Below are positions 7,962 to 17,673 of a stretch of 64,000 bases of DNA, piece by piece (position 1 is the first letter of the stretch; each line of letters opens with the position of its first letter). The stretch covers positions 1 to 64,000 of the forward strand of contig JACRPA010000006.1 in the NCBI GenBank assembly GCA_016214145.1. Direction: 5' to 3'. Below the pieces are notes generated by a model. It searched no databases. It had not been told where the DNA came from and saw only the letters and a list, made by a program, of their open reading frames with translations. A program made the translations under genes and the position numbers. The stretch comes from Rhodocyclales bacterium (GTDB lineage Bacteria; Pseudomonadota; Gammaproteobacteria; Burkholderiales; Rhodocyclaceae).

Positions 7962-8252
7962 ATGAAGTTTGCCAATGTGCTAGCAGCCGTCAGTACCTTT
8001 CTGTTGTTGAACGTCGTCCTGTTGCCAAACGCCGCGGCGGCGGAACAGACCGCTCCTGCAAAGACGTCCGAGGCCGCCTACGACTGCAAGACCAGCAAGG
8101 CCAAGGTAACCACCTGCAAGCGGCCGGTCAGCCAGGAACTCAGAAAGCAGTGCAGGTGGAAATGCTCGACCTCGTGTCCGGGCGGGCAGTGCGTCGAAGT
8201 CTGCCGCGGCAGCGGCCAGGAATGCAACGGGAAATCCCCGCCCGGCTGGTGA
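7962..8252 (+). CDS. Small secreted cysteine-rich protein
   Basis: A protein of 96 aa with a strong Shine-Dalgarno (GGAGGAGG, about 6 bases before the ATG). An N-terminal signal peptide (MKFANVLAAVSTFLLLNVVL, cut near AAAAEQ) leads into a mature part of about 70 residues holding eight cysteines: one each in AYDCKTSK and VTTCKRP, then a dense C-terminal group within KQCRWKCSTSCPGGQCVEVC and SGQECNGK. Even number and spacing suggest four disulfides in the periplasm or outside the cell. I do not recognise the family. It stands alone between the amtB terminator and a convergent hairpin, with no clear functional neighbour. Confidence 0.78.
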   Translation: MKFANVLAAVSTFLLLNVVLLPNAAAAEQTAPAKTSEAAYDCKTSKAKVTTCKRPVSQELRKQCRWKCSTSCPGGQCVEVCRGSGQECNGKSPPGW

Positions 8253-8260
8253 TGCCGGCA

Positions 8261-8288
8261 TGCAGGCGGGGCGCATGCCCCGCCTGCA
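8261..8288. terminator. Perfect 12-bp hairpin between convergent genes
   Basis: TGCAGGCGGGGC and GCCCCGCCTGCA are perfect inverted copies around a GCAT loop, in the 38-base gap between the cysteine-rich gene and purU, which converge. There is no T-run on either side, so it may be a weak two-way terminator or an mRNA 3'-end stabiliser. Confidence 0.65.
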
Positions 8289-8290
8289 GT

Positions 8291-9151
8291 TCAGCGGAAC
8301 ACCACCGTCCGGTTGCCGTTGAGCAGCACGCGATCCTCGACGTGGAAGCGCAGCCCCCGCGCCAGCACCGCCTTCTCGATGTCCTTGCCGTAGCGCACCA
8401 GGTCCTCCACCGTATCGCCGTGGTCGATGCGCACGGTGTCCTGCTCGATGATCGGGCCGGCATCGAGCTCGGCGGTGACGAAATGGCAGGTGGCGCCGAT
8501 CAGCTTGACGCCGCGGCGGTAGGCCTGGTGGTAGGGCTTGGCGCCGACGAAGGACGGCAGGAAGGAATGGTGGATGTTGATGATGCGGCCGGGGTACTTC
8601 TCGCACAGCTCCGGCGGCAGGATCTGCATGTAGCGCGCCAGCACCATGACGTCGCCGCGCGATTGCTCGAACAGGCGCGTCATCTCGGCGCAGGCCTCGC
8701 GCTTGTTCTCCGCCGTCACCGGCACGTGGTGGAAGGGGATGCCGTGCCACTCGACGAAGCCGCGGAAGGTTTCGTGGTTGGAAATCACGCAGGGAATCTC
8801 GACGTCGAGTTCCTTCGACTGCCAGCGCGCCAGCAGGTCGTAGAGGCAGTGCTCCTGCTGCGAGACGAGGACGACGAGGCGCTTCTTCTCGGCGGAATCG
8901 GCGATGCGCCAGTCCATGCTGAATTCGTCGGCGATGGGCTGGAAGCGGCGGCGGAACTCGGCCAGGTCGAAGGGCAGCGAATCGGCCTTCATCTCGATGC
9001 GCATGAAGTAGCGCTGCGTATCGTCGTCGGCGTGGTGGCTGGTCTCGAGGATCCAGCCCTGGTTCTCGGCGATGAAAGTGGCGACGCGGGCGACGATGCC
9101 GACGCGATCGGGGCAGGCGGCGGTCAGGGTGTAGCGGCGTTGCGCGTGCAT
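8291..9151 (-). CDS. purU: Formyltetrahydrofolate deformylase
   Basis: A protein of 286 aa. The N-terminal ACT domain (about 7-85) begins YTLTAACPDRVGIVARVATF. The C-terminal formyl-transferase-like hydrolase domain carries NIHHSFLPSFVGAKPYHQAY with the catalytic histidine, and LIGATCHFVTAELDAGPIIE with the catalytic aspartate. It hydrolyses 10-formyl-THF to formate and THF, balancing one-carbon pools and feeding formate to purine synthesis. It is a single-gene unit on the minus strand, upstream of which lies the 3' end of the ABC-F gene (29 bases), so co-transcription from that gene is possible. Confidence 0.96.
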   Translation of the reverse strand: MHAQRRYTLTAACPDRVGIVARVATFIAENQGWILETSHHADDDTQRYFMRIEMKADSLPFDLAEFRRRFQPIADEFSMDWRIADSAEKKRLVVLVSQQEHCLYDLLARWQSKELDVEIPCVISNHETFRGFVEWHGIPFHHVPVTAENKREACAEMTRLFEQSRGDVMVLARYMQILPPELCEKYPGRIINIHHSFLPSFVGAKPYHQAYRRGVKLIGATCHFVTAELDAGPIIEQDTVRIDHGDTVEDLVRYGKDIEKAVLARGLRFHVEDRVLLNGNRTVVFR

Positions 9152-9180
9152 GATGTCCGGATTCTAGCGGAGTTCAATCC

Positions 9181-11058
<1,878 letters not shown>

Positions 11059-11133
11059 GGAAATTGCGGTCGCCGGTTCAACCGGCGGCGGGGGAAAAGC
11101 GTTATTGTACGCAACCCTTACGCTCAAGCCGAC

Positions 11134-11769
11134 ATGAAGCGCCTGCTGCCCTTGCTGATCTGCCTTTTCGCCCACGCCGCCCGGGCCGAGGCGCCTGCCG
11201 TCGAAACCATCACTCCGCAGGAGCGCCAGCAGCTGCTCGATCAGACGAAATCCCTCAAGTCCGAGTCCTCGAAACTGCAGTCGGCGGCGCAGCAAAAGCG
11301 CAAGGAAGCCGATGTCGCCTGCTGGAAAAAGACCCTGGTTTCCAGCTGTCTGAGCGACGCCAAGCGGGAATACCTCGACAGCATGGCCGCCGCCCGCAAG
11401 CTGGATGTCGAAGCGAAGCAGATCGAGCGTCAGGTGCGCGAACGCGACCGGGTCACCAGGCGGGCCCGGCAGGCAGAGGAAGCGCCGAAAAAGCAGGCTG
11501 CCACCGAGAAAAAGGTCGCCAAGGCGAAGGAGCAGGGCGCCGCGCAGCAGCAGCAGCGCGAGGAAAAGGCGGCCGAGCGGGAAAGAAAGGCCGAGCAGGG
11601 CAGCGCCCGCGCCAGGGTGCAGGAACGGCAGCGCCAGGAAAAACTCGAGACGCGCAGGAAGAAGGAAGAGAAGGCCGAGCAAAAAGCGCTCGAGCGGGAG
11701 AAGAAGGATAAAAAACGCGCCGAGGAGCGGGCCAAGCAGCTGGAGCGGGCCCAGGCGCAGGACAAGTAA
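11134..11769 (+). CDS. Secreted coiled-coil protein of unknown function
   Basis: A protein of 211 aa beginning with a signal peptide (MKRLLPLLICLFAHAARAEA). A short conserved-looking part contains CWKKTLVSSCLSDAKREYLD, with two cysteines that could pair (about 63-72), followed by a very long, highly charged helix (about 85-211) of Lys, Glu, Arg, Gln and Ala, as in TolA-like or coiled-coil spacer proteins. I do not recognise it further. It is divergent from the ABC-F gene (75 bases between starts) and converges on the acyltransferase gene with 6 bases between stops. Confidence 0.72.
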   Translation: MKRLLPLLICLFAHAARAEAPAVETITPQERQQLLDQTKSLKSESSKLQSAAQQKRKEADVACWKKTLVSSCLSDAKREYLDSMAAARKLDVEAKQIERQVRERDRVTRRARQAEEAPKKQAATEKKVAKAKEQGAAQQQQREEKAAERERKAEQGSARARVQERQRQEKLETRRKKEEKAEQKALEREKKDKKRAEERAKQLERAQAQDK

Positions 11770-11775
11770 GACGCA

Positions 11776-12342
11776 CTACCTGAAGCGGATACTGCCTTCC
11801 TTGCCGGGCCTTTTCCCCCGCTTGTCCGCGTAATAGGCGCGGATTGCCGCCAGATCCTCCGCTTCGTTTCCGCTCAGCGACAGCCAGACCTCGATGCCGA
11901 CTTCGCGCCTCGAATAGTCGATGAAGGCCAGGCCCAGCGGCACCCTGGCGGCAAGCGCGAGGCGATAGAAGCCGGATTTCCAGTGGTCGACCTTCGAGCG
12001 CGTGCCTTCCGGCGCGATGGCCAGATACAGGCTGTCGGCCTTGTCGAAGGCCTCGATGAGTCCGCCGACGAAGCCGCTGCTCCGGCGGCGGTCGACCGGG
12101 ATGCCGCCCAGGCGGCGGAACAGGCCGCCGAAAGGCCAGCGAAACAGCGTGTCCTTGCCGACGAAGCGGATCGGGATGGCGATGGCGTAGCGGGCCAGGA
12201 TGCCGACGACGAAGTCCCAATTCGAGGTGTGGGGATAGACGATCACCACCGCCTTCGGCACCGGCGGCCAGACCAGCCTCACGCGCCAGCCGAAGAGCCG
12301 CAGCAAGGCGGCGCAGAGGCGGCCGAACCAGCCGGGCTGCAT
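11776..12342 (-). CDS. 1-acylglycerol-3-phosphate acyltransferase-like protein
   Basis: A protein of 188 aa from the ATG at 12342. It has a PlsC-type catalytic block HTSNWD (the HX4D motif, about 38-43), RFVGKDTLFRWPFG, GGIPVDRR and the AIAPEGTRSKVDHWKSGFYR block (EGTR motif). It probably transfers an acyl group to a lysophospholipid or related acceptor at the inner membrane. It is shorter than E. coli PlsC and belongs to a small, single-domain group whose acceptor is not known. It is divergent from the DNA methyltransferase gene. Confidence 0.85.
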   Translation of the reverse strand: MQPGWFGRLCAALLRLFGWRVRLVWPPVPKAVVIVYPHTSNWDFVVGILARYAIAIPIRFVGKDTLFRWPFGGLFRRLGGIPVDRRRSSGFVGGLIEAFDKADSLYLAIAPEGTRSKVDHWKSGFYRLALAARVPLGLAFIDYSRREVGIEVWLSLSGNEAEDLAAIRAYYADKRGKRPGKEGSIRFR

Positions 12343-12421
12343 GTTAAGATTTGCCGTCAAGGATTTCCCTGATTGTGCGGCGCTGTCCGGCGCCAATACC
12401 CCGCATTCTAATGAATCGCCC

Positions 12422-13591
12422 ATGAACAAAGACGCGCAACGCGACATTGCCCGTCACGGCCAGGTGTTCACCCCGCCGTCCATCGTCGAGGCCATGCTGG
12501 CCCTGCGCCGGAATCGGGGGTCGGTCCTTGAGCCGGCCTGCGGCGACGGCGCCTTCACGTCGCGCCTGGCCGGTTGCAGCGCCATCGAGATCGACCCTGC
12601 CCACTGCCCGCCGGGGGCCCTCAACGTCGATTTCTTTTCCTATCCGGAAGCGGAGAAATTCGACACCATCATCGGCAACCCGCCCTACGTCAAGGCGCGC
12701 GACATCCAGCCCGGCACGCGCCGCCACCTCGGCTCGCAGCTCCTCAACGGCCACGCCAACCTGTACCTCTTCTTCATCGAGAAGTGCGTGCGCCACCTGA
12801 AGCCGGGCGGCGAGCTGATCTTCATCACGCCGCGCGACTTTCTCAAGGCCACGGGCAGCGCCCGGCTGAACACCTGGCTCCACGACCAGGGCACGCTGAC
12901 CGACTTCGAGGAACTGGGCGATGCGCGCGTCTTCGAGGGCGTCGTGCCCAACTGCGCCATCTGGCGCTTCGAGAAGGGCAACATGACGCGGCGCCTCGCG
13001 GACGGCAGGCGCATGGTGCTGGCCGGCGGGCAGATCCTGCTCACGCGCGGCATCTACAGCGTGCCCTTGTCGAGCGTCTTCGCGGTGAAGGTCGGCGCGG
13101 TGTCCGGCGCCGACGGGATCTTCGCCAACGCCGAGCTGGGCAACGCCGACTTCGTCTGCTCGAAGACGGCGCAGACCGGCGAGCTGCGCCGCATGATCCA
13201 TCTCGACCGCGAGGGGCCGATCGCCTGGCTGGAGCAATTCAAGGAACGTCTGCTGGCGCGTCGGGTGACGAAATTCGACGAGTCGAACTGGTGGAAGTGG
13301 GGCCGCCGCCATCATGTGTCCGACGCGCCGCGCCTCTACGTCAACCAGAAGACGCGCAACCCGCGCCCCTTCTTCCTGCATGCCTGCAAGAACTACGACG
13401 GCGCCGTGCTGGCGCTGTTTCCCCATCGCCGCGACGCCGATCTCGAACGACTGCGCGACCTGCTCAACGACGTCGACTGGGCGGAGCTCGGCTTCGTCTG
13501 CGACGGGCGATTCCTCTTCGCCCAGCGCAGCCTGGCGCAGGCGCTGCTGCCCGAGGCTTTCGCCCCCTTCGCCGCGCGCGGGCTGGTATAA
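12422..13591 (+). CDS. Orphan N6-adenine DNA methyltransferase (Eco57I/type IIG-like)
   Basis: A protein of 389 aa. Class I SAM methyltransferase with gamma-class order: motif X RHGQVFTPPSIVEAML (about 11-26), motif I VLEPACGDGAFTSRL (about 35-49) and catalytic motif IV NPPY at 86-89. The C-terminal 200 residues form a target-recognition-like region (FDESNWWKWGRRHH). NPPY marks methylation of an exocyclic amino group, normally adenine N6. There is no restriction endonuclease gene on either side; neighbours are the acyltransferase and gshA (9 bases downstream, so likely co-transcribed). It could be an orphan regulatory methylase, or act on RNA or protein instead; DNA is the best guess. Confidence 0.8.
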   Translation: MNKDAQRDIARHGQVFTPPSIVEAMLALRRNRGSVLEPACGDGAFTSRLAGCSAIEIDPAHCPPGALNVDFFSYPEAEKFDTIIGNPPYVKARDIQPGTRRHLGSQLLNGHANLYLFFIEKCVRHLKPGGELIFITPRDFLKATGSARLNTWLHDQGTLTDFEELGDARVFEGVVPNCAIWRFEKGNMTRRLADGRRMVLAGGQILLTRGIYSVPLSSVFAVKVGAVSGADGIFANAELGNADFVCSKTAQTGELRRMIHLDREGPIAWLEQFKERLLARRVTKFDESNWWKWGRRHHVSDAPRLYVNQKTRNPRPFFLHACKNYDGAVLALFPHRRDADLERLRDLLNDVDWAELGFVCDGRFLFAQRSLAQALLPEAFAPFAARGLV

Positions 13592-13600
13592 CATTCCATC

Positions 13601-14890
13601 ATGGTTCCCCATCTCACCACCGCGCTGACCGGCCCGCTGCTTGACCTCGAGCGGACCTTCCTCGACGCGAACACGGCCATCGAACAGTGGTTCCGCGCCC
13701 AGTGGCAGGAGCACACGCCGCCCTTCTATTGCTCGGTCGACCTGCGCAACGCCGGCTTCAAGCTGGCGCCGGTGGACACCAATCTCTTCCCGGGCGGCTT
13801 CAACAACCTCAATCCGGCCTTTCTGCCGCTGTGCGTGCAGGCGGCGATGACGGCGATCGAGAAGATCTGCCCCGACGCGAAGAACCTGTTGCTGATTCCC
13901 GAGAACCACACGCGCAACCAGTTCTACCTGATGAACGTCGCGCGCCTGGCGACCATCCTCAACCGCACCGGCCTCAGCGTCCGCGTCGGCACGCTGATCC
14001 CCGAGATCATCGCGCCGACGCCGCTTGAGTTGCCGGACGGGCAGACGCTCGTGCTGGAACCGCTCAGGCGGCTCAACGGCCGCCTCGGCCTCGACGGTTT
14101 CGATCCCTGCGCCATCCTGCTCAACAACGACCTCTCCGCCGGCGTGCCGGAGATACTGAAAGACCTGCACGAGCAGGTCGTCCTGCCGCCGTTGCATGCC
14201 GGCTGGCATATCCGCCGCAAGTCGCGCCACTTCGCCGCCTACGATCGCGTCGCCGGCGATTTCGCCCAGGCGATGGGCATCGATCCCTGGCTGATCAACC
14301 CCGATTTCGCCGTCTGCGGCCAGATCAACTTCCAGGAGCGCCAGGGCGAGGAATGCCTCGCCTCCAACGTCGATGCGGTGCTGACGCGCGTCAAGGCCAA
14401 GTACGCGCAGTACGGCGTCAAGGAGCAGCCTTTCGTCATCGTCAAGGCCGATGCCGGCACTTACGGCATGGGCATCATGACGGTGCGCGACGCGTCGGAA
14501 GTGAAAGGCCTCAACCGCAAGCAGCGCAACAAGATGGCGGTGGGGAAGGAGGGCCTGCAGGTCACCGAGGTCATCATCCAGGAGGGCGTGCACACCCACG
14601 AGACGATCGAGGGCAACGTCGCCGAGCCGGTGGTGTACATGATCGACCGTTACGTGGTGGGCGGCTTCTACCGGGTGAACACCGAGCGCGGCCGCGACGA
14701 GAACCTCAACGCGCCGGGCATGCGCTTCGAGCCGCTGGCCTTCGACTGCGGCTGCAGCCTGCCCGATCCTGGCTGCGCGCCGGACGATGCGCCCAACCGC
14801 TTCTTCGCCTACGGCGTGGTGGGGCGCCTGGCGCTGCTCGCCGCCGCCGTCGAGCTGGAGCTGTCCGCGCCGGCGATGGAGATCGCATGA
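13601..14890 (+). CDS. gshA: Glutamate--cysteine ligase (iron-oxidiser type)
   Basis: A protein of 429 aa of the gamma-glutamylcysteine synthetase type first described in Acidithiobacillus ferrooxidans (TIGR02049), unlike E. coli GshA. It includes VDLRNAGFKLAPVDTNLFPG near residue 48, LLLIPENHTRNQFYLMNVAR, and an ATP-grasp-like segment FVIVKADAGTYGMGIMTV (about 286-303). It catalyses the first step of glutathione synthesis. gshB follows, but the two genes are separated by 85 bases containing a palindromic repeat. The gshA stop lies in ATGAAACTGG (14887-14896), an exact copy of the gshB start, which suggests the genes once overlapped by ATGA. Confidence 0.93.
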   Translation: MVPHLTTALTGPLLDLERTFLDANTAIEQWFRAQWQEHTPPFYCSVDLRNAGFKLAPVDTNLFPGGFNNLNPAFLPLCVQAAMTAIEKICPDAKNLLLIPENHTRNQFYLMNVARLATILNRTGLSVRVGTLIPEIIAPTPLELPDGQTLVLEPLRRLNGRLGLDGFDPCAILLNNDLSAGVPEILKDLHEQVVLPPLHAGWHIRRKSRHFAAYDRVAGDFAQAMGIDPWLINPDFAVCGQINFQERQGEECLASNVDAVLTRVKAKYAQYGVKEQPFVIVKADAGTYGMGIMTVRDASEVKGLNRKQRNKMAVGKEGLQVTEVIIQEGVHTHETIEGNVAEPVVYMIDRYVVGGFYRVNTERGRDENLNAPGMRFEPLAFDCGCSLPDPGCAPDDAPNRFFAYGVVGRLALLAAAVELELSAPAMEIA

Positions 14891-14906
14891 AACTGGAAGT
14901 GCTTTC

Positions 14907-14963
14907 ACCACGGCACGGTGCAATAAAGCCGGATTTTCGCCGTGTCGCCGTGTTCGCCGTGGT
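14907..14963. repeat. Palindromic repeat, CACGGCGAACACGG family
   Basis: An inverted structure opening ACCACGGCACGG and closing CCGTGTTCGCCGTGGT, between gshA and gshB. A closely related copy lies at 59745-59814. The inserted stretch is bounded by the 10-bp direct repeat ATGAAACTGG (14887-14896 and 14976-14985), which includes the gshB start codon. Confidence 0.78.
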
Positions 14964-14975
14964 TGGATGGCTTTT

Positions 14976-15920
14976 ATGAAACTGGCGTTCGTCCTCGATC
15001 CGCTCGAACATCTGAAGGCCTACAAGGATTCCAGCGTCGCCATGCTGCGCGCGGCGCAGGCGCGCGGCCATGAGGTGTCCGCCATCATGCGGCCGGCGCT
15101 GGCCTGGCGCGACGGCGCCGTGCGTGCGGCGGCCTCGCGCCTGACGCTGCGCGCCGATCACCACGACTGGTTCGAGGCGCAGGCGCCGCGGGAGACGGCA
15201 CTCACGGCATTCGACGCCGTGCTGATGCGCCAGGACCCGCCCTTCGACATGGAGTACGTTGCTGCCACCTGGCTGCTGGAGCGCGCCGCGGCAGCCGGCG
15301 CCCGCGTCATCAACGACCCGCGCGCGGTGCGCGACCACTCCGAGAAGCTGTCGATCCTGGAGTTTCCGCAGTTCATCCCCGACACCGTGGTGGCGCGCGA
15401 GGCGGAGGCGCTGCAGGCCTTCATCGAAGCGGCCGGCGACGCCATCCTCAAGCCGCTCGACGGCATGGGCGGCAGTTCCATCTTCCGCGTGGGCCGCGAC
15501 GACCCCAACCGCAACGTCATCGTCGAGACGCTGACGGAACACGGCGCGCGCAGCATCATGGCGCAGCGCTACCTGCCGGACATCGTCAAGGGCGACAAGC
15601 GCATCCTGCTCATCGGCGGCGAGGCGGCGCCGTTTGCGCTGGCGCGCATCCCCAAGGCGGGCGAGACGCGCGGCAACCTCGCCGCCGGCGGCAGCGGCGT
15701 GGCGCAGCCGCTGACTTTGCGCGACCGCGAGATCGCCGAACATCTCGCCCCGATCCTGCACGGGCGCGGCATCCTGCTCGCCGGCATCGACGTCATCGGC
15801 GACTGCCTGACGGAAATCAACGTCACCAGCCCGACCTGCTTCGTCGAGATCGCGCAGCAGACCGGCTTCGACGTCGCCGGGATGTTCATCGACGCGCTGG
15901 AAAGGGAATGCAAAGCCTGA
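14976..15920 (+). CDS. gshB: Glutathione synthetase
   Basis: A protein of 314 aa beginning MKLAFVLDPLEHLKAYKDSS. ATP-grasp fold: N-terminal domain with LMRQDPPFDMEYVAATWLLE, then AILKPLDGMGGSSIFRV (ATP-binding, about 158-174), FALARIPKAGETRGNLAAGG (the flexible loop) and LLAGIDVIGDCLTEINVTSP (metal-binding Glu and Asn). It joins glycine to gamma-glutamylcysteine. Another in-frame ATG lies three codons upstream (14967). The 3' end overlaps the apbE start by 13 bases. Confidence 0.96.
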   Translation: MKLAFVLDPLEHLKAYKDSSVAMLRAAQARGHEVSAIMRPALAWRDGAVRAAASRLTLRADHHDWFEAQAPRETALTAFDAVLMRQDPPFDMEYVAATWLLERAAAAGARVINDPRAVRDHSEKLSILEFPQFIPDTVVAREAEALQAFIEAAGDAILKPLDGMGGSSIFRVGRDDPNRNVIVETLTEHGARSIMAQRYLPDIVKGDKRILLIGGEAAPFALARIPKAGETRGNLAAGGSGVAQPLTLRDREIAEHLAPILHGRGILLAGIDVIGDCLTEINVTSPTCFVEIAQQTGFDVAGMFIDALERECKA

Positions 15921-17026
15921 ACCACGGAGTTCACAGAGAGCACAGAGGCTTCTCATGGTTTTCTCTGTGTGCTCTGTGCGCTCTGTGGTTCCCGCTTTTT
16001 CTGGGCGGTTGCTCAAGGACGCCGCCCCTGATCCAGCGCGAAGCCTACGTCTTCGGCACCCGCGTCGAGGTCTCGGTGTGGGGCGAATCGGCGGAGAAGT
16101 CGCAGCAGGCGCTGGCGGCCGTCCTTGCCGAGTTCGACCGCCTGCACAGGATGCTGCACGCCTGGCAGCCTTCCGAACTGACCCGGCTCAACGAGGCCAT
16201 TGCCCGCGGCGAACGCGACATCGCCGTATCGGGGGAACTGACTTTCATCCTGCAGGATGCGGCCGACATCGCGGCGCGCTCGGACCAGCTGTTCAATCCC
16301 GCCATCGGCGGGCTGGTCGCCCTGTGGGGCTTTCATTCGGACGAGTTCAAGCCGCTGCTGCCGGATTCGGCCGCGCTCGAACCTGCCGTGAAGGCAAGGC
16401 CACGCATGAGCGACTTGAGCTTTGCGGGGAACCGCGTCACCAGCGGCAATCGCGTCGTGCAGCTCGATCTCGGCGGCTACGCCAAGGGCTATGCCCTCGA
16501 CCGCGCTGCGGCCATTCTGCGGGAAAAGGGCGTGAACAACGCCCTCATCAACATCGGCGGCAACGTCATGGCGCTGGGCGCCAAGGGCAAGCAGCCCTGG
16601 CGCGTCGGCATCCAGCATCCGCGCGCCGCCGCGCCGCTGGCGACGCTGGAACTGCACGACGGCGAGGCGGTCGGCACCTCGGGCGACTACCAGCGCTATT
16701 TCGAACTCGACGGGCGGCGCTACTGCCACCTGCTCGACCCGCGCAGCGGCCGGCCGGCGGAAGGCGTCCAGGCGGTCACCGTGCTCATCACGCCGCGGCC
16801 GGGCGCACCCCAAGGGCACTTCCTTCGGGGCGCCGGCGCCCTGTCGGACGCCGCAAGCAAGCCCCTCTTCATTGCCGGCGCCGGGGAATGGCGCGGCCTG
16901 GCGAAGCGGCTTGGCGTGGAGCATGCGCTGCGCATCGACGGCAACGGCGTGATGCATGTCACGGCGCCGTTTCGCCAGCGGCTTACAATCCTGGCATCCG
17001 ACCTCACCATCGGGAGCGAGCCATGA
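15908..17026 (+). CDS. apbE: FAD:protein FMN transferase ApbE, lipoprotein
   Basis: A protein of 372 aa with a lipobox FLGGCS (Cys at about residue 35), so a membrane-anchored periplasmic lipoprotein. The ApbE domain follows: VFGTRVEVSVWG, QDAADIAARSDQLFNPAIGG, VQLDLGGYAKGYALDRAA, ALINIGGNVMALGAKG and AVGTSGDYQRYFELDGRRYC with the HLLDPRSG metal-binding motif. It attaches FMN to threonines of partner proteins such as NqrC, RnfG or other flavocarriers; none is encoded nearby. Oddly, the N-terminus before the lipobox is encoded by a palindromic repeat (15921-15989), and the only suitable start, ATG 15908, lies inside gshB. Confidence 0.92.
   Translation: MQSLNHGVHREHRGFSWFSLCALCALWFPLFLGGCSRTPPLIQREAYVFGTRVEVSVWGESAEKSQQALAAVLAEFDRLHRMLHAWQPSELTRLNEAIARGERDIAVSGELTFILQDAADIAARSDQLFNPAIGGLVALWGFHSDEFKPLLPDSAALEPAVKARPRMSDLSFAGNRVTSGNRVVQLDLGGYAKGYALDRAAAILREKGVNNALINIGGNVMALGAKGKQPWRVGIQHPRAAAPLATLELHDGEAVGTSGDYQRYFELDGRRYCHLLDPRSGRPAEGVQAVTVLITPRPGAPQGHFLRGAGALSDAASKPLFIAGAGEWRGLAKRLGVEHALRIDGNGVMHVTAPFRQRLTILASDLTIGSEP
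15921..15989. repeat. Palindromic CACAGAG repeat inside apbE
   Basis: Two 27-base arms (15921-15947 and 15963-15989) are inverted copies with about five mismatches around a 15-base loop. Such ACCACAGAG...CTCTGTGGT elements are usually found between genes. Here, translated, the element supplies residues of the ApbE signal peptide (SWFSLCALCALW). Confidence 0.85.
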
Positions 17027-17211
17027 GCCGGGAATACATCGATAGCATGGTGCGACGCCGCATCGGACTGGATGCCCTGCGCCGCCTGCGCCGGCTGGTC
17101 GATGCCGACCGCGCAAGCGAGGCGGCGAATGTCCGGTGGGCGGGAAGGCTCACCGTTGTTTTCATCATCCTGCTGGCCTTGGCGACCCTCGCGATCTACC
17201 TCGCGCTCTGA
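17023..17211 (+). CDS. Small single-span membrane protein
   Basis: A protein of 62 aa whose ATG overlaps the apbE stop (ATGA, 17023-17026). The N-terminal 40 residues are basic and helical ([20 protein letters not shown]). The C-terminus is one membrane helix (TVVFIILLALATLAIYLAL). The coupling to apbE suggests joint expression; function unknown. It may help place ApbE or its flavoprotein partner at the membrane, which is speculation. Confidence 0.65.
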   Translation: MSREYIDSMVRRRIGLDALRRLRRLVDADRASEAANVRWAGRLTVVFIILLALATLAIYLAL

Positions 17212-17268
17212 CCCTGCCGGCGGGCAACGCCCTTCGGTTACAATCGCCACGGTGAACCCGTCGCGATC

Positions 17269-17673
17269 ATGATCGGCCTATTTCTCATAACCCACGGCAG
17301 CTTGGGCGAGTCGCTCGTCCAGTGCGCCTGCCATGTGCTGAACAAGCGGCCGCTGCAGATCGTGCAGCTCGGCGTTTCCGGCCAGGACGACCCCCTCGAC
17401 GCGCTGCCCCTGGCGCGCGGCCTGATGCAGCTGGTCGACACGGGCGAGGGCGTGCTGCTGCTCACCGACATCTTCGGCGCCACGCCGAGCAACATCGCGC
17501 TGAAGCTGCTGCAGCCGGGCCGGGTGGAGGGGGTGGCCGGAGTGAACCTGCCGATGCTGTTGCGCGCGCTGACCTATCGGGAAAAGGACATGGAGACGCT
17601 GGTGAACAAGGCCGTTTCGGGCGGACGCGATGGCGTCATGTTGATGCGGGGCGCGCGCGATGCCCAGGGCTGA
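17269..17673 (+). CDS. PTS EIIA component, mannose family
   Basis: A protein of 134 aa beginning MIGLFLITHGSLGESLVQCA. The phosphorylated histidine is His9 (THGS), and LLLTDIFGATPSNIALKLL is the second family block (about 62-80). No EIIB or EIIC/D transport domains are nearby, and HPr and EI follow at once, so this is the regulatory, non-transporting PTS of betaproteobacteria. Its phosphorylation state probably tunes carbon and energy metabolism. The last residues overlap the start of ptsH by 14 bases. Confidence 0.93.
   Translation: MIGLFLITHGSLGESLVQCACHVLNKRPLQIVQLGVSGQDDPLDALPLARGLMQLVDTGEGVLLLTDIFGATPSNIALKLLQPGRVEGVAGVNLPMLLRALTYREKDMETLVNKAVSGGRDGVMLMRGARDAQG

Noticed and set aside
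12344-14923. An 859-codon open frame on the minus strand opposite the methyltransferase and gshA
   Set aside because: The same reasoning: low-complexity composition, no motif, and two conserved genes on the plus strand.
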